This document shows, in pieces, positions 1 through 11,774 of a stretch of DNA of 64,000 nucleotides. Made by a program: the position numbers and the translations under genes. Source of the stretch: Hyalella azteca (lineage: Eukaryota; Arthropoda; Malacostraca; Amphipoda; Hyalellidae). Location: positions 248,001 through 312,000 of the forward strand of contig NW_025935962.1 in the NCBI RefSeq assembly GCF_000764305.2, written 5' to 3'. Positions within the stretch are counted from its first letter, which is position 1, and each line of letters begins with the position of its first letter. Under the pieces are notes generated by a model. It worked only from the letters and a program-made list of their open reading frames with translations, was not told where the DNA came from and made no database searches.

Positions 1-3000
1 CACAATTTGTTTCTTCAATTTCAGCAAGAGCAATGCTCCACTCCAGCCCCATGATCTTGCTCTCGGCCATATAAATTGTGTGCATCAGACCAAGTATGAT
101 AGGAAAAAATGCAAACGAAAAAGTAGCCAGAATTATTGAAGTCACTGTTTTCCAATAACCTTTTGCTGGGCATTTTTCGCCTTCAAAGCCACATTCTGGT
201 TCGTCAAAAATCCCAGCGAGTTTAGTGTTGTTGATTTCTTCCTTCTGAAATAAACATCGATGAGCTATTAAGAAAACTCAAGCGCGAAGCAGATCTGTCA
301 AAAATTAAGTCAGGAAAGAATGTCATTTAAATTTTTCTATTCGGAAATGCACACATCTCACCTGAGAACTTGGTTAATATGTAAATGAAAGATAAGTACC
401 CATTCACCTGAAAATCAACAACAAGCACGAAACACGAATCGCTTTGATTGTCCAAGTCATCGGTTGACTCAATGAGGGGATTAGAGAAGTGGGCACTACA
501 AAATTGGTCGCTTGTGCTCCTCTTGTTCTTGTGAATGTTTTCGTGCTCGTCCTGTTCTTGTGCATATACGCCTTCGCTGTAATTGCTGCAGTTGAGCTTT
601 GATTGTTGTTCAGTCTGAGAAGGCCGTCGAAGTACTCGTACATGACGAGTAGAGTTAGTAGGAATGCTGTAGAACAAGTAACCACTAAAGTTACCATAAC
701 TTTCGCCATAATTGTCCAGAGTTACATTATATCCGTTGATACCTGCAAAAAATCGCATTAAAGCATGAGTATATATTCTTAAACATTCATACAATTTTGC
801 TTGAAAGGATGTTATTTTTCTTATATTTAAGGTACGAGAAACGTCAAACGCTTAAGTGGGTCTCTTTTTAATTTATTCACTAATTTTCAATGGTTTAGTC
901 TAATACCATTTTTAAAATTTTCATAATAATTATTAGTGAACGCACGACATTCCTTGCCGTACTCCTTAGCCACCGATCGAGCTGCACAGAAATCGTGCGG
1001 TTTAAATCTTAGATCACAATGATTGTATATTTTTCTTCACTTGAAGAACTTGCATCTACGGCTACTGCAATAATAGCCAAGATATTATTTTAACAGTTTA
1101 TAAATTTCTGAGTAAAAATAATCGATTAAATTAAGAATTTTCTAATAGATATGTTTATGAGGGGAATACATTACTTTTGTAGGTATAGTTGCGCAGGCGC
1201 TGCACGATGCGCCATCCATCTCTGGCCGCTTGAGCGACATTTATGTTGAAGTTCTCACGCCTCATGTCCGTGTACAGTGAACTCACAGCCTTGGCATACT
1301 CAATTACTGCATCGTACAGATACGCGGCTGTTTGATACGGTATGTCCTGGGTAAAACATTAATGGCTTAAACTTGTCCACGAGTGAGCAAATGTTCGCAT
1401 TTTTGCTTAAAAACTTCCTACATATAAATATGGCAGTAGCCAATATAAATGCAAACCACTTCATTAAACACCGATTGGTTCAACTTGGCATAGAGCATGA
1501 TAAATGAAGTAATCGCGTTCATCGCCTGCTGAAAAGTCTACGTACTATTAAAAAACATGATATTTATTAATCTATTGAATCCCAATAAATCGATTTAACG
1601 TATTGCTTAACAATGCTTATACCTGTTCTTATGCTCTACATGAAACTCACAAGTTTTTCAGGCAGTGCATACGAATGGCAGAAAGGTGGCTGCATATTCT
1701 TGCATATGATCTTTTTTCTCTGCTCGGAGAAGTCAGCGGTAGGGAAAGTGCCTCGAATGATAAGAAGGGATTTGCTGTATTGCTGCAGTAGCAGATGTTG
1801 TTTTTTTAAGCTGAAAAAAGTCATTGATGATCCTGAAAGGGGAACAGACGGGAGAATAAAGTAGATCATGAAGTATACAATTTGTGGACGTTTCCTTAGG
1901 GCTTTATGTCATTATACTAAATTGTTTGAATGCTGCTGACGAATGATTGAAAGCGCAGTGAACGCTTAACCTCAGCTTGAATGCCCCACCAGGCAAATGA
2001 CGTTGATGCAACCAAACATCGTTTATTTCAAAATTTATTCAACGTCAGATACAATATCTACATGACCATAGAGAGAGAAGGCGCAGCTCACGCTAAAACA
2101 ACACAAGAGATGCCACTTTCGCACTACGTTAATTAAGTCACATAGTGGTAATTTCACAGACGCTCTTACTAGGCAGGCAAAAACGCATCTGGCCAATCTT
2201 ACTCTCGTTACCCCGACTCTCACCTTCTTGCAGGCAATGTCCGCTTACCTCCTCACTTGCCCCGCCTCTCCACCTTCCAGCAGCCAGTGAGGTAAGATTA
2301 TGCCTAGTCAGGTTTGTTTTGGTGTTAGAATCGGGGTAACGAGAGCAGGTTAGTTCAGGTGTGAATTTCGCGCCGTTTTGGCATAAAAAACTTCTTGGGC
2401 AGGGTGGCCCAGTGGCTTGGGCAGGGTGGCCCAGTGGTTAAAGTTCAGAGTACCAAGATTGGAGCAGAGAGGCGCGGGTTCGATCCCAGCTCTATGCGCC
2501 AGTTTCAGGTCACAATTGGCAAAGAGGTCGGGTGGTTAACCAAAGTAAAATTGAAGCAGTGATTTGCGAGTTCAAGCCAGCAACAAGTTGTTGATGTTCT
2601 GCAATGTTAAGAATCGGCGAGAGGCCTCCGGCCTAATAAACGCTGAAACAGCTATATTATATGTTACTATGCGTCTATGCCCTCTGGCGTGCTTGCCCCG
2701 GCAAGGAATGTGAACTAGGGTGCTTGCCCGGGAAATGAAACACTGCCGAGCTGGCTGCCGGCATTTATTTCATGAGTAAAATCTTGCCGGCGGCTTCACA
2801 ATTATCAGATGTCGCGAAAACTATGTGCACTTTTCACTGAGGTGCGCAGATAGTTTTGTGTTTTCTCTCTAAGAAGTGCAGGATCTAGCAGTGATTTACC
2901 TACTTATTGCCGAGTTTTGTAATAACTTAGGGTTTTCAGTAATAAGATATGCGCCGACATGAAAAAATAGGTCCTCGTCTTCATTGTAATAATCTACTGT

Positions 3001-6000
3001 CATGAGCGAGCACCTTTATGAGTTCGATATAATTTGTGAAGATATATGGGCTGCAATGGTAATTATTACATTAAATTTGTAATTTATTTCTCATTATTCT
3101 GGAATTTATTCTCTACATATGTTTAATTGCCTCTTCAGTCTATACGTTGAATTATTATCATTGGTTCTGATGATATGCTTTATTGTGTTTTCAGCTGAGC
3201 GAAGAAGCCCAAACTATACACGAATTTCTTTTCTTAGCCCAATGCTGTCTACACAAACAGTGACGGCGAATCGGAACACACTGAAATGTGTATACATGAG
3301 TAACATGAGACAATACATGTAGTAAATTCTGTTTATCTAGTGATCCTACCCCAAACATATTTCGTCCAGTCTCTGTGATGATGGCCCTCCGTATCCAGGT
3401 AGATGAGTAGGTAATTTTGCTCACGGGTCTTCGTAAACATGCCTTGTAGAAACATTGCTTGCAGAAAAACGCTTACAACCACTCGGTGCGAGAGCAGCAC
3501 GTAAACTGGCGATAGAGTAAAATGTAAAAGATTTATAGGTACAGCAGTCAAACTCTGAACGTTGATATGCATTTGTCAGATATTAAGCAAGGATTGTTAG
3601 TCCATAACCGCTGTTTTAGTGAAGTCTAAAACTGTTATACTACAATTCATGCTCGATTGTTTGGTTCCAGGACTCGTGTATATATTTACTGTCTCTTGTC
3701 TCAACGATCCACGAGTTACTCACTGCGAGTCGAGTTTTTGGTGGTACGCAGCACTTCGTTGATCTCTTCTACGTTGCCAGCTTGCATCATTGGACGAGGA
3801 GCGAGTCCGTCCTTCGTTTGGTTGTTCACTTGCATCCTTGGGTGAGGATAAAGTACATCCTTCGCTCGGTTGTACAGTCGCTCGGCCTTGTCCTTCATTT
3901 CGCTGGTGTAAACTATACGAAAAATCCGCCATCGGTGCTCCTTCAACAGGTTCACGACATTTTTCAGTTCCTTCAAAAGTAATAACAAGGAGATAGTTAG
4001 AGAACTTTGCTGAACGAAATTTATAAGAATAGAATCATTTAATATGAATACCGCACTTGACGAACACGTAACGTAATTTTTAGCTGTTGGAATTAAACTA
4101 ATTTGTATAATTATTAATGAGCGTTGGTGATTTTTAAGTCCCACACAATGAGTTCTGTTTCTACAAAATGCACCTAAATATTCAAATATCTACTTATGTC
4201 GTTAATTAAACGCATATTTTGTTCGCATAAAAATTGAAGTGCCTAATGTCGATTAATCGTCACTCCTTACCGTTTTTTCCGTAGGGTTGAAGCGCACAAC
4301 AAAGTTTTCGTATCCAGTATACCTGGTCGGCTGGTCTGAGTCTTGACCACGTAATCCAGTATACCTGGTCGGCTGGTCCGAGTCTTGACCTCGTAATCCA
4401 GTATACCTGGTCGGCTGGTCCGAGTCTTGACCTCGTAATCCAGTATACCTGATCGGCTGGTCCGAGTCTTGACCTCGTAATCCAGTGTACCTGGTCGGCT
4501 GGTCTGAGTCTTGACCTCGTATAGCTTCTTCACAAGCCTTTAGAAGACGAAAGTTCTAAAATTGCTATGTAAATTTTTACCCTTCGTTGAGCTGATTAAT
4601 GTTTACATTGATATTTTGGTCAATAAATTTCAATGGAAATACTTCAACCCCGTAATTCTATATCATTATTTATTATTTTGAGTACAAACAAACAACTTTG
4701 AAGAATATCTACAGCGAGAAATACAAATTTAAATATGGGAAACCTGCGCTACATCATTTATTAATATAAAAACACTGCGAATAAAGTCGATTGCATTTCA
4801 TAATTCAAATAAGGGAAATCAGCACTCCATCATTTAAAAATATTATAACACTGCGAAACAAGTCTATTGTTGTTGCCAAGTTCCTTACGTAAGAGAGCAG
4901 CGGAATATTGAAGGAGGCTGCGATGGCAGCCTCTTTGTCGCAGGTATGCTCGGGTCCGATGAAGACGCTCACTCCAGCCAGCGAGTCTATACACACCTGC
5001 CTCACGCTCGGCAGCAGCAGATTATATGTGTTCTTTACCTTGAGGAAAAAAATGCGGATATCACGCTATTCAATGCGAATCAAAAGAGTTTTGACGACTG
5101 TTATTTATGTAACATTTTGAATTATCTGATTTAAAAGCTCAATTTAAAATGAGATTATTAAAATGAGAGGCAATGTGGCCCAGTGGTTACAGTTCATAGT
5201 ATAAGGATGGAGGGAGCAGAGAGACGCGGGTTCACCCCCGGGCTCTGTGCCGCGCGGTAAACGCTTAACAAATCGAAATTGCTGAGCAGCGATTTGCGAG
5301 TTCGAGACCGCAAAAAAACTGTGAATATTCTGCGATGTTGGGAATCGGCGAAATGCCTACGGCCTGATGAACGTTAAAACCGTTGCATTATTCAATTGAT
5401 TGTGGGGCATAGTTTTTCAAGACGTAAGCTCAGAGGAGAGGAAAGATATAGGTTTGAGTGAAATTATTTCTTAAATATAATTTCTTTTCATTGATTACTC
5501 TCTCTTCCCAGCTTGTTCAAATTAAAAATATGTGAATTATGTTTATTAAGTTCAACAAATTAATTTTAAAAGAATGCTTGCATACCATATCACTGATGTC
5601 CCCTTGTGACACCGAAAATTTAGATTCAGCATTAGGTAGATGGGGATCGAAAAACCCGGTAATCCAGTGGAAAAATTTATGTTGGTTGAAGAAGGTCATA
5701 GAACGATTTGAATTGTCACGGAACCTTTTTTTTCTACGAATTCTTTCAGCTTGCTTCATATCGGTGGTGTTAAAAATATGCTCGTTCGAGGCCATTTTTG
5801 ACATGACATAGAGAGGCCATTTTGGAGAATCTATAGCGGCCCACAACGGTCTAGCGACTGAACTAGAATTACTAATACTAATGCAGCGATATATAATTAT
5901 AAGTTCTAGGATTTCTAGGTTTACCTTGAACATAATCAAATATTTACATATTGGCAAGAAGACATCTTAAAGAGGTTTTGCTGGACTTTGAATAGTTAGC

Positions 6001-7571
6001 GCGAAAATAGGGACCTATATTTTTAATGTAGCCTTAGATATTGCGTTTGGGATTTACCTCGAACTTGAGCATGTAGTTGTCGGGCAGCAGTCGCCGCCGG
6101 TTTACATCATCCACGGCGAGCGACAGCGCACCTACGATTTTGTGGCCAAGGAATTTCTTGGTCCAGTCCGTCCCACACGCAGTCAGGAAAGATATGGTGA
6201 GCATTTTATCTGAAAATAGGCAATTTTTACGTGAGAATTGTGATTGGAATGTTTTGTGCGATCAGAGCTGTGGATGAAATGCTCCTACAAATTGGTGCAT
6301 GAAAATATGTTTGATTTAAAATTTGGTTGAAAATAACACGTGGACCATGTGATAAATAAATGGACCATACGTCGATCGATTATTAGTTTATAATCTTAGC
6401 AGGTATTTGATTAACATGAATATAAATTATAGTTGGAGCATACATCGGAAAACGATACAGTGCGTCCAACCTACACACTCGTATTTCTTGCTGATGGCGA
6501 CATTCAGTAAGATTCGTCTTACATTGAGAGCTAGTTCTTTCCATCGTTATGTCATCAGTGACAGGCTCGTCCAATAAATTAGGAAAAGTTCTCTCGGAGC
6601 TCGAACCTAATAATAAATCATTTTATACGACTCAAAATTCGAACCTTATGGACATCCTAACAAAACTCGCGCGCTTTACTTTATCGGCTATTGTACGTTA
6701 TATCCTTGAAGAGAAAGTTATCGTATTGTTCAGTTTAAAAACTAAGTTTGAGCGTGCATTGTTTACTGTATTGAAAAATGTGGATGAGTACATGAAAAAA
6801 ATCTCTTTTTAATTGGGAAATAACAGTATAATTTTGTTGTGAATCAGCGCTACATGTAGTAGTAGGCATTAACTTCTTGCATATGATTCATGTTACACTC
6901 ATTAAAATTAATGGGTCATAAGTAATAATGTCACTCGTTTGCTTGAATCGCAAATTCACTAAAAACTTATAAGCAAAGAAAACTCCACAAAAATTCATAG
7001 TATCTTTAAAGAAAACGTTTCGGAGTCCAGCTCCATCGTCAGTTCGAAAATTCTAGAACACAGTTCGTCAGTTCGAAAATTTTCGAACTGACGATGGAGC
7101 TGGACTCCGAAACGTTTTCTTGAAAGATACTATGAATTTTTTGGAGTTTTCTTTCCTTTTAAGTTTTTAATGGGTCATATTGTCTAAATAGCGACACACT
7201 AGCTGCATGTAGCACTGATGCGCTATTTTAGGGGATAAACTGGGTCAGGATGACCCACGTGAGGGAAAAAGTGCTTCGCTATTTGGACAAAGTGTCACCC
7301 AGAGTTCAGGCTTTGATATTTTACCTGAATAATTACGAGCTCCTCCCTGACCGGAGCAGCGAGCGATTGTGCACTGCAGAGGTCGGTCCCGTAGTCCCAA
7401 TGAGGTTCTGGGAGCCCGCGATGTTAAATTGTCATTTGTTCCTTCGGATGATCTCGTACCGGGAGCATCTGACACGTGTTCGAGTGTGGTAGTTGATACA
7501 GTTTCTTGGCCCTCAATGGTAAGCGTAATTGATAGTAAGAACGTAATTAATAATATTTTTCTCCGGCGCAT
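1..7571 (-). CDS. Receptor-type guanylate cyclase / natriuretic-peptide-receptor-like protein, 5' part (partial)
   Basis: Nine phase-compatible exons on the minus strand: 7571-7325, 6209-6058, 5038-4889, 4537-4271, 3970-3724, 1832-1651, 1346-1175, 742-408, 244-<1. The start at 7571 gives a signal peptide (MRRRKILLITFLLSITLTIEG) followed by a Ser/Thr-rich stretch. The ectodomain has ANF-receptor hallmarks: KIVGALSLAVDDVN, VFIGPEHTC, AAIAASFNIPLLSY and IPYQTAAYLYDAVIEYA. A juxtamembrane DEPECGFEGEKCP precedes one hydrophobic segment (roughly residues 617-637, TSIILATFSFAFFPIILGL); then a W-containing stretch resembles the start of the kinase-homology region. The kinase-like and cyclase domains would lie left of position 1 and are not seen, so an NPR-C-like receptor cannot be excluded. 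Members of this family bind peptides outside and make cGMP inside. Exon 4 carries a five-copy 14-residue repeat. Exon 6 (1832-1651) is the least certain: its acceptor was chosen because it alone closes the reading phase. Confidence 0.84.
2397..2660 (+). repeat. tRNA-derived SINE, copy 1
   Basis: An A-box-like TGGCCCAGTGG at 2427-2437 and a B-box GGTTCGATCCC at 2477-2487 give an RNA polymerase III internal promoter at tRNA-like spacing. A body follows that is shared with the copy at 5165-5395 (CAGTGATTTGCGAGTTC, then AATCGGCGA, then CGGCCTAATAAACG). The first 22 bases of the head are doubled in tandem. It lies in the intron between 3724 and 1832 of the receptor gene. Confidence 0.8.
4311..4525 (-). 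repeat. 42-bp coding minisatellite, about five copies, in exon 4 of the receptor cyclase-like gene
   Basis: Five near-identical 42-bp units lie inside exon 4. In the frame fixed by the flanking exons each unit encodes GQDSDQPTRYTGLR; the last unit runs into GYENFVVRFNPTEKT. 42 is a multiple of three, so copy number can change without frameshift. All three minus-strand frames are open through the array. Copies differ by only a few substitutions. Confidence 0.93.
5165..5395 (+). repeat. tRNA-derived SINE, copy 2
   Basis: Same family as 2397-2660: A-box at 5176-5186, B-box-like GGTTCACCCCC at 5229-5239, and the same non-tRNA body including CAGCGATTTGCGAGTTC and AATCGGCGAA. It lies in the intron between 6058 and 5038 of the receptor gene. 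The clover-leaf does not look intact, so it is not called as a tRNA gene. Confidence 0.8.
6961..7171. mobile_element. Foldback MITE (long hairpin)
   Basis: Two inverted arms of roughly 90 bp (6961-7057 and 7071-7171) flank a very short loop. Matching blocks include AAACGTTTCGGAGTCCAGCT on one arm and its reverse complement on the other. The ends read TA-AAAACTT and AAGTTTT-TA, which would suit a TA target-site duplication as in Tc1/mariner-derived MITEs. It sits in intron 1 of the receptor gene. Confidence 0.75.
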
Positions 7572-10500
7572 GATGCTGAAGATGGTATTTAAAAGTATGT
7601 CGACGTAGTTATGGAAATATACACCTTCGTGACGAAAAATTTTACGGCCTTAAAATTGTATGCGAAATTGACTGTTTTCAATTGAATACAAAATAAAGTG
7701 TATTTTTCACAGCTCTCACTGATGAAGCTATTCACAAACACTATTCACATTCTTCTTCATTATTGGTTTTAAACAGATACGTCTGCAAGCTATCAATGCT
7801 TTTACAAAAATATTTACCGGCGCATTGTGAAAGAATAATATGCGAGGATATTGAACGATGAACATCACTTGTCGAACTGACCTACAAGAAGACACTGCCT
7901 GCCTCTGATCACCATCGGTACCTTCGTCGAATTATGATAAGAAATGTCGTTAGTGATTGCAAGTGGCTCGTCCCGTAGTGCGTGGCGAGATAATTGCGGC
8001 TCAGGATCAAAGTTCGAGGTGAATTTTACAGCATTAAAATGTTATCCTATCCCAAAACACCGATTCAGTAAAATTTCTTTTATAAACAGCGGAATATAAT
8101 TGTAAAAACTGTTTATTGCATGGTTAGATAATCGATACAAATTGTGAGATGGTGAAGTCATAACAAAAAATTGGAAGGTATCAGTTTCATTTTCAAGTTA
8201 TAAGTTAATGAGCGGGATATACCGACTAACACTGCGTCTTAGCTCTACACAAATTCTTCACTAAAAGGAGAAACCCGCTATAGGTCTCGGCATTTCCCAA
8301 ATATAGAGCAAAGGTACTCATTATCTCCAGCTTGAGCTATTTTTAGACGAAAAATCCGACTTGTCCGGATGTCACTATCGCATTTCGCTCTCCCCAGACG
8401 GAAATGGTGAGCAGTGATCGTGAGCGAAGCATTCGATGTACTTATACAATTTAACGAATGTTTGCACATTTTTCGACATTTCTTTCTTATGACTGTAAAA
8501 TTAACATTCATGATTGTTGACGGGTACTTTGGGAGAGTTTTGCTTGTAAAATAAACATGTCCTTTGTGAAATACCTTTGTGAAATAAACATTTTGTTTGT
8601 GAAATAAATACATATTTTTAGACAATTTTTTCCTATGACTGTAAAATTGACATTCATAATTGTTGACTAGTCGGAGCGTTCTGTTTTACAAAGCTCGATA
8701 CCACGACCTTCGAACTCATAAATGGAATCTTAAACAAAAAGGGCTGATGCGACCTTTCGGAGCAAATTACGTGACCTTTTATACTATTTGTCTAATGTTT
8801 TCATTGTTAACTTTTTGTGTTTGTTCGCAAACTTTTGCTGAAATAAATATGATCGATGAGGTCTTGTTGTCAATTATCAATTGGTTTACTTCATGTATTC
8901 AAATGAAATGCGAACTTGCGATATACTCGTAGTAACACATTCATGGTTAGTCTATTAATAATCTTGTCATACACAGTAATTTGCAGTTACACTTATGTTA
9001 GTGGGGCTCTCCGACAATAAAGTTTTCAAAGTGGTACTCAGCCCAAAAGTTTACAAACCGTAGATCTAGTGTATTAGATTCCTTCCGAAACAGACAGTAG
9101 GTGTGAAACAGTAAAACATTTTCATTTTGCAGTTAGGGAGTAAGAGAATTTTCTTGCCCCATCTGTTATAGCGGCACTAACAATGATATTGACAAATGAC
9201 ATTTGTCAACGAACACATTATCAGGACATGGTAAATGTATTCAAAAATAATAACATTAAATAGCACCAACTCCGAAATGACTAAAACTGTGGTTGAGTTC
9301 TCTTCATTACAATAAAAAATATGATTATACAACACTTGACAAACGGTAATAATAAATCAGTTTTTGCTTCGTAATCTGGAAATGAACGGGTAAAAATCTG
9401 CGATTTACTTGCTTGCTGGCTTAATATTGCCACTAAATCATGCTAATGGTTTTATTGAGATCTGCATTTCAGATTTTAGACGCCGCAGCGAAGAACCGGG
9501 CAGATATTCGTTGAGGCATGAATCAGGGTGTAGACTGTAGAGCTCTCTGCCTCACGTGTCTATTCACTCAGTCCGATTCAATCCAAAATTCACGGAATGC
9601 ACGAACATTAAACGGCAACCTCACAGGCTGGAGCCGCATGTAATATCTGAAACTTAGCAATTGTAATAAAAAATATGATTACTTCAACTTTCATTCGAAA
9701 ATGAACGCATTATCCCGCTGCGTTTATCTGCAATGTAAAATTGCGATGGATGAAATAATTGTTTTAGTCTGTACTCAGTCAGAACCCAGGACTATCATGC
9801 ATGGCCGCCAGCACGTTGAAATGGAAAACCCTCGCGCCAATATCGTTCAAGTTATAGCATGCGCTCCTTACTGAAAATGACTACATTTTCATCCGATTTC
9901 AACTCGGGATTCAGCAATTCTTTTTTAGTGGAGAGAAGCCGATGATATCCAGGAGTAGCCGACCGAAGCCGATAATATTTCTAGAGATTTTTTATTTTCG
10001 ACTCTCCGCCCTACTCAGTGTTTCACCCACACTCTGCGTTGATCAACAATTTTTTCCTTTTCCTCAGCTAGAACTTCAACGATTCTATACTTTGTTTTAT
10101 TAACAGCCTCTCTAAACTCGCGTTCCATATTCATTCCCAAAGCGCAAATTTCACTCGACGGCTTCTAAGTTTCTAACATAATGCATGAACGCTTGGAAAT
10201 ACTGTTGAGCTATTATATCCTCGTGTATAAGCGCGCTCCGGTAAACGTAGAGATAAAAAGTATTTACCGGCTAAAACTTTGCCGGTGGACAAGCACCTTA
10301 ACCGGACCTAAAGAGACCTCATTATTAGCTGTATCGAGGTAGTGAGGCGGGAAGGTAGCGCCAGTCATTGGCTGCAACAAGTTGGAGATGTGAGGTAAAA
10401 AAGTGTGGCCGTTCTGAGGTTGCAAATACACAAGACTATTGTAGCTGCGTATATAGGGTGGGCTTGCGGGGTTCTAAAAAAAATAAGCGTGGGGGTGCAA

Positions 10501-10716
10501 CAGCGCATGCTGGAGGCTACCTTCACCCAACTTCACACTTCAGTCATATTCTTTTTCGTGGGCAAAAATTCAAGACGGAATAACAGCCTATGAAGCCTAG
10601 ATCTTAAAGATCTAGACTTCTAGATTTAGATCTTAAAGGCATATCGCCGCGTGGTCATACTTCATCTAGCCGAACCTCTTCCGGCCAAACCTATTCTATC
10701 TTAACCTACAGTCTAT

Positions 10717-10921
10717 TAAGGGTACGCACACAGTGAAAGCAGGTTTGCCCGCGCGGACAACCTGCTCCAACCTGCCACAAGAATGAACATAGGATAATAA
10801 TGTAAGTGTTCACAGCGAAAACCTGTACGAATAGGCTTCTGTATTCTATGGCTTCAGGCGCCAGCCTGAGCAGGTAACCAGCACGCTGGCAACCTGCTTT
10901 CACTGTGTGCGTATACCTTTA
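10717..10921. mobile_element. MITE with about 28-bp terminal inverted repeats and TA target site
   Basis: The left end AAGGGTACGCACACAGTGAA and the right end, whose reverse complement begins AAGGTATACGCACACAGTGA, are inverted repeats extending into AGCAGGTT. TA flanks both outer ends. Total length is about 205 bp with no coding capacity, as expected of a non-autonomous Tc1/mariner-type MITE. Confidence 0.8.
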
Positions 10922-10968
10922 CACACGTCGCAACATTTCTCTGCGGAAACAAACCTGAGCGGACTTAA

Positions 10969-11774
10969 GCCCCGTCCACAAGCTCAAACTTATCGTCAGT
11001 CTTGCATGTCATGCCAGGTTTGACCGATTTTGACGGAAGACTGAAGAGCGTCCACACGCTCAAACTTTCCTTCAGTTTTTTGTGCGTTCGCGACAATGGC
11101 TGCCGGCCGAAGGAAGTGCTGCTCGCTGCAGTGATCGCAGATTGTGCCACCAAAATTAGGTTAAAGCGATGCAAACGTACGCGGTGGTCCCGAAAATGGT
11201 TTAAAAAATACCACAATGAGGGTTGATAGGCAGCATTCCTACCAGCACCAGACAGCATTGACAACTTCACTGTGGCATATTCTTTTCGATAAAGAGTTTA
11301 TTTTCCTCGTTACAAAGTCTTTGTTGGCTGTATGATCAACTTCTTTGTGCTCTCTTGTTCTTGTGACTGTAGCTTTTTTATTTAATTTACCATAAACATG
11401 GGAAACTACGATGTTACTCGATAAACTCACCAAAAGAAATCAAGAAATCGTGAAACAAGTGTCGGATATCCTGGGATATGAAAAACTAGAGCTAGCGAGG
11501 AATAATGTCACAGCTCTCATCATCAATATAGACTGAGATAGAGTAAAAGTTTGACCAATTAGTCGGTTGCCCGTCCACACGCTCACACTTATCGTCAATC
11601 TTGCATGAACCCAAAGGTGTCGCCCGTCCGTCTTTTCCAGGTTTGTCAAACCTCAAACTCCGCCCACCCGTCATGCAAGACGTCAAACTTTGAGCGTCCA
11701 CACGCTCTGTCTTGTAGTCAAACCTGGCATGACATGCAAGACTGACGATAAGTTTGAGCGTGTGGACGGGGCTT
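10969..11774. mobile_element. Composite foldback element with terminal inverted repeats of about 55 bp
   Basis: The left end AGCCCCGTCCACAAGCTCAA and the right end are inverted copies extending through TTATCGTCAGTCTTGCATG and CATGCCAGGTTTGAC. Further partial copies of the same terminal motif occur inside, near 11050 and 11572-11720, so the element looks nested or repeatedly rearranged. No transposase is visible. Target-site duplication is unclear. Confidence 0.7.

Noticed and set aside
2477..2487. Possible genuine tRNA gene
   Set aside because: A and B boxes are present but the stems do not close convincingly and the sequence continues into a SINE body shared with a second copy.
4267..4533. 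Open frame encoding EVKTRTSRPGILDY repeats
   Set aside because: This is the wrong frame of the receptor gene's exon 4; splice phases and the downstream GYENFVVRFNPTEKT fix the GQDSDQPTRYTGLR frame.
5517..5957. 146-residue minus-strand open frame in the receptor gene
   Set aside because: The flanking exons join directly in phase 0 (FE then VKNTY), no receptor motif is present, and no splice pair fits.
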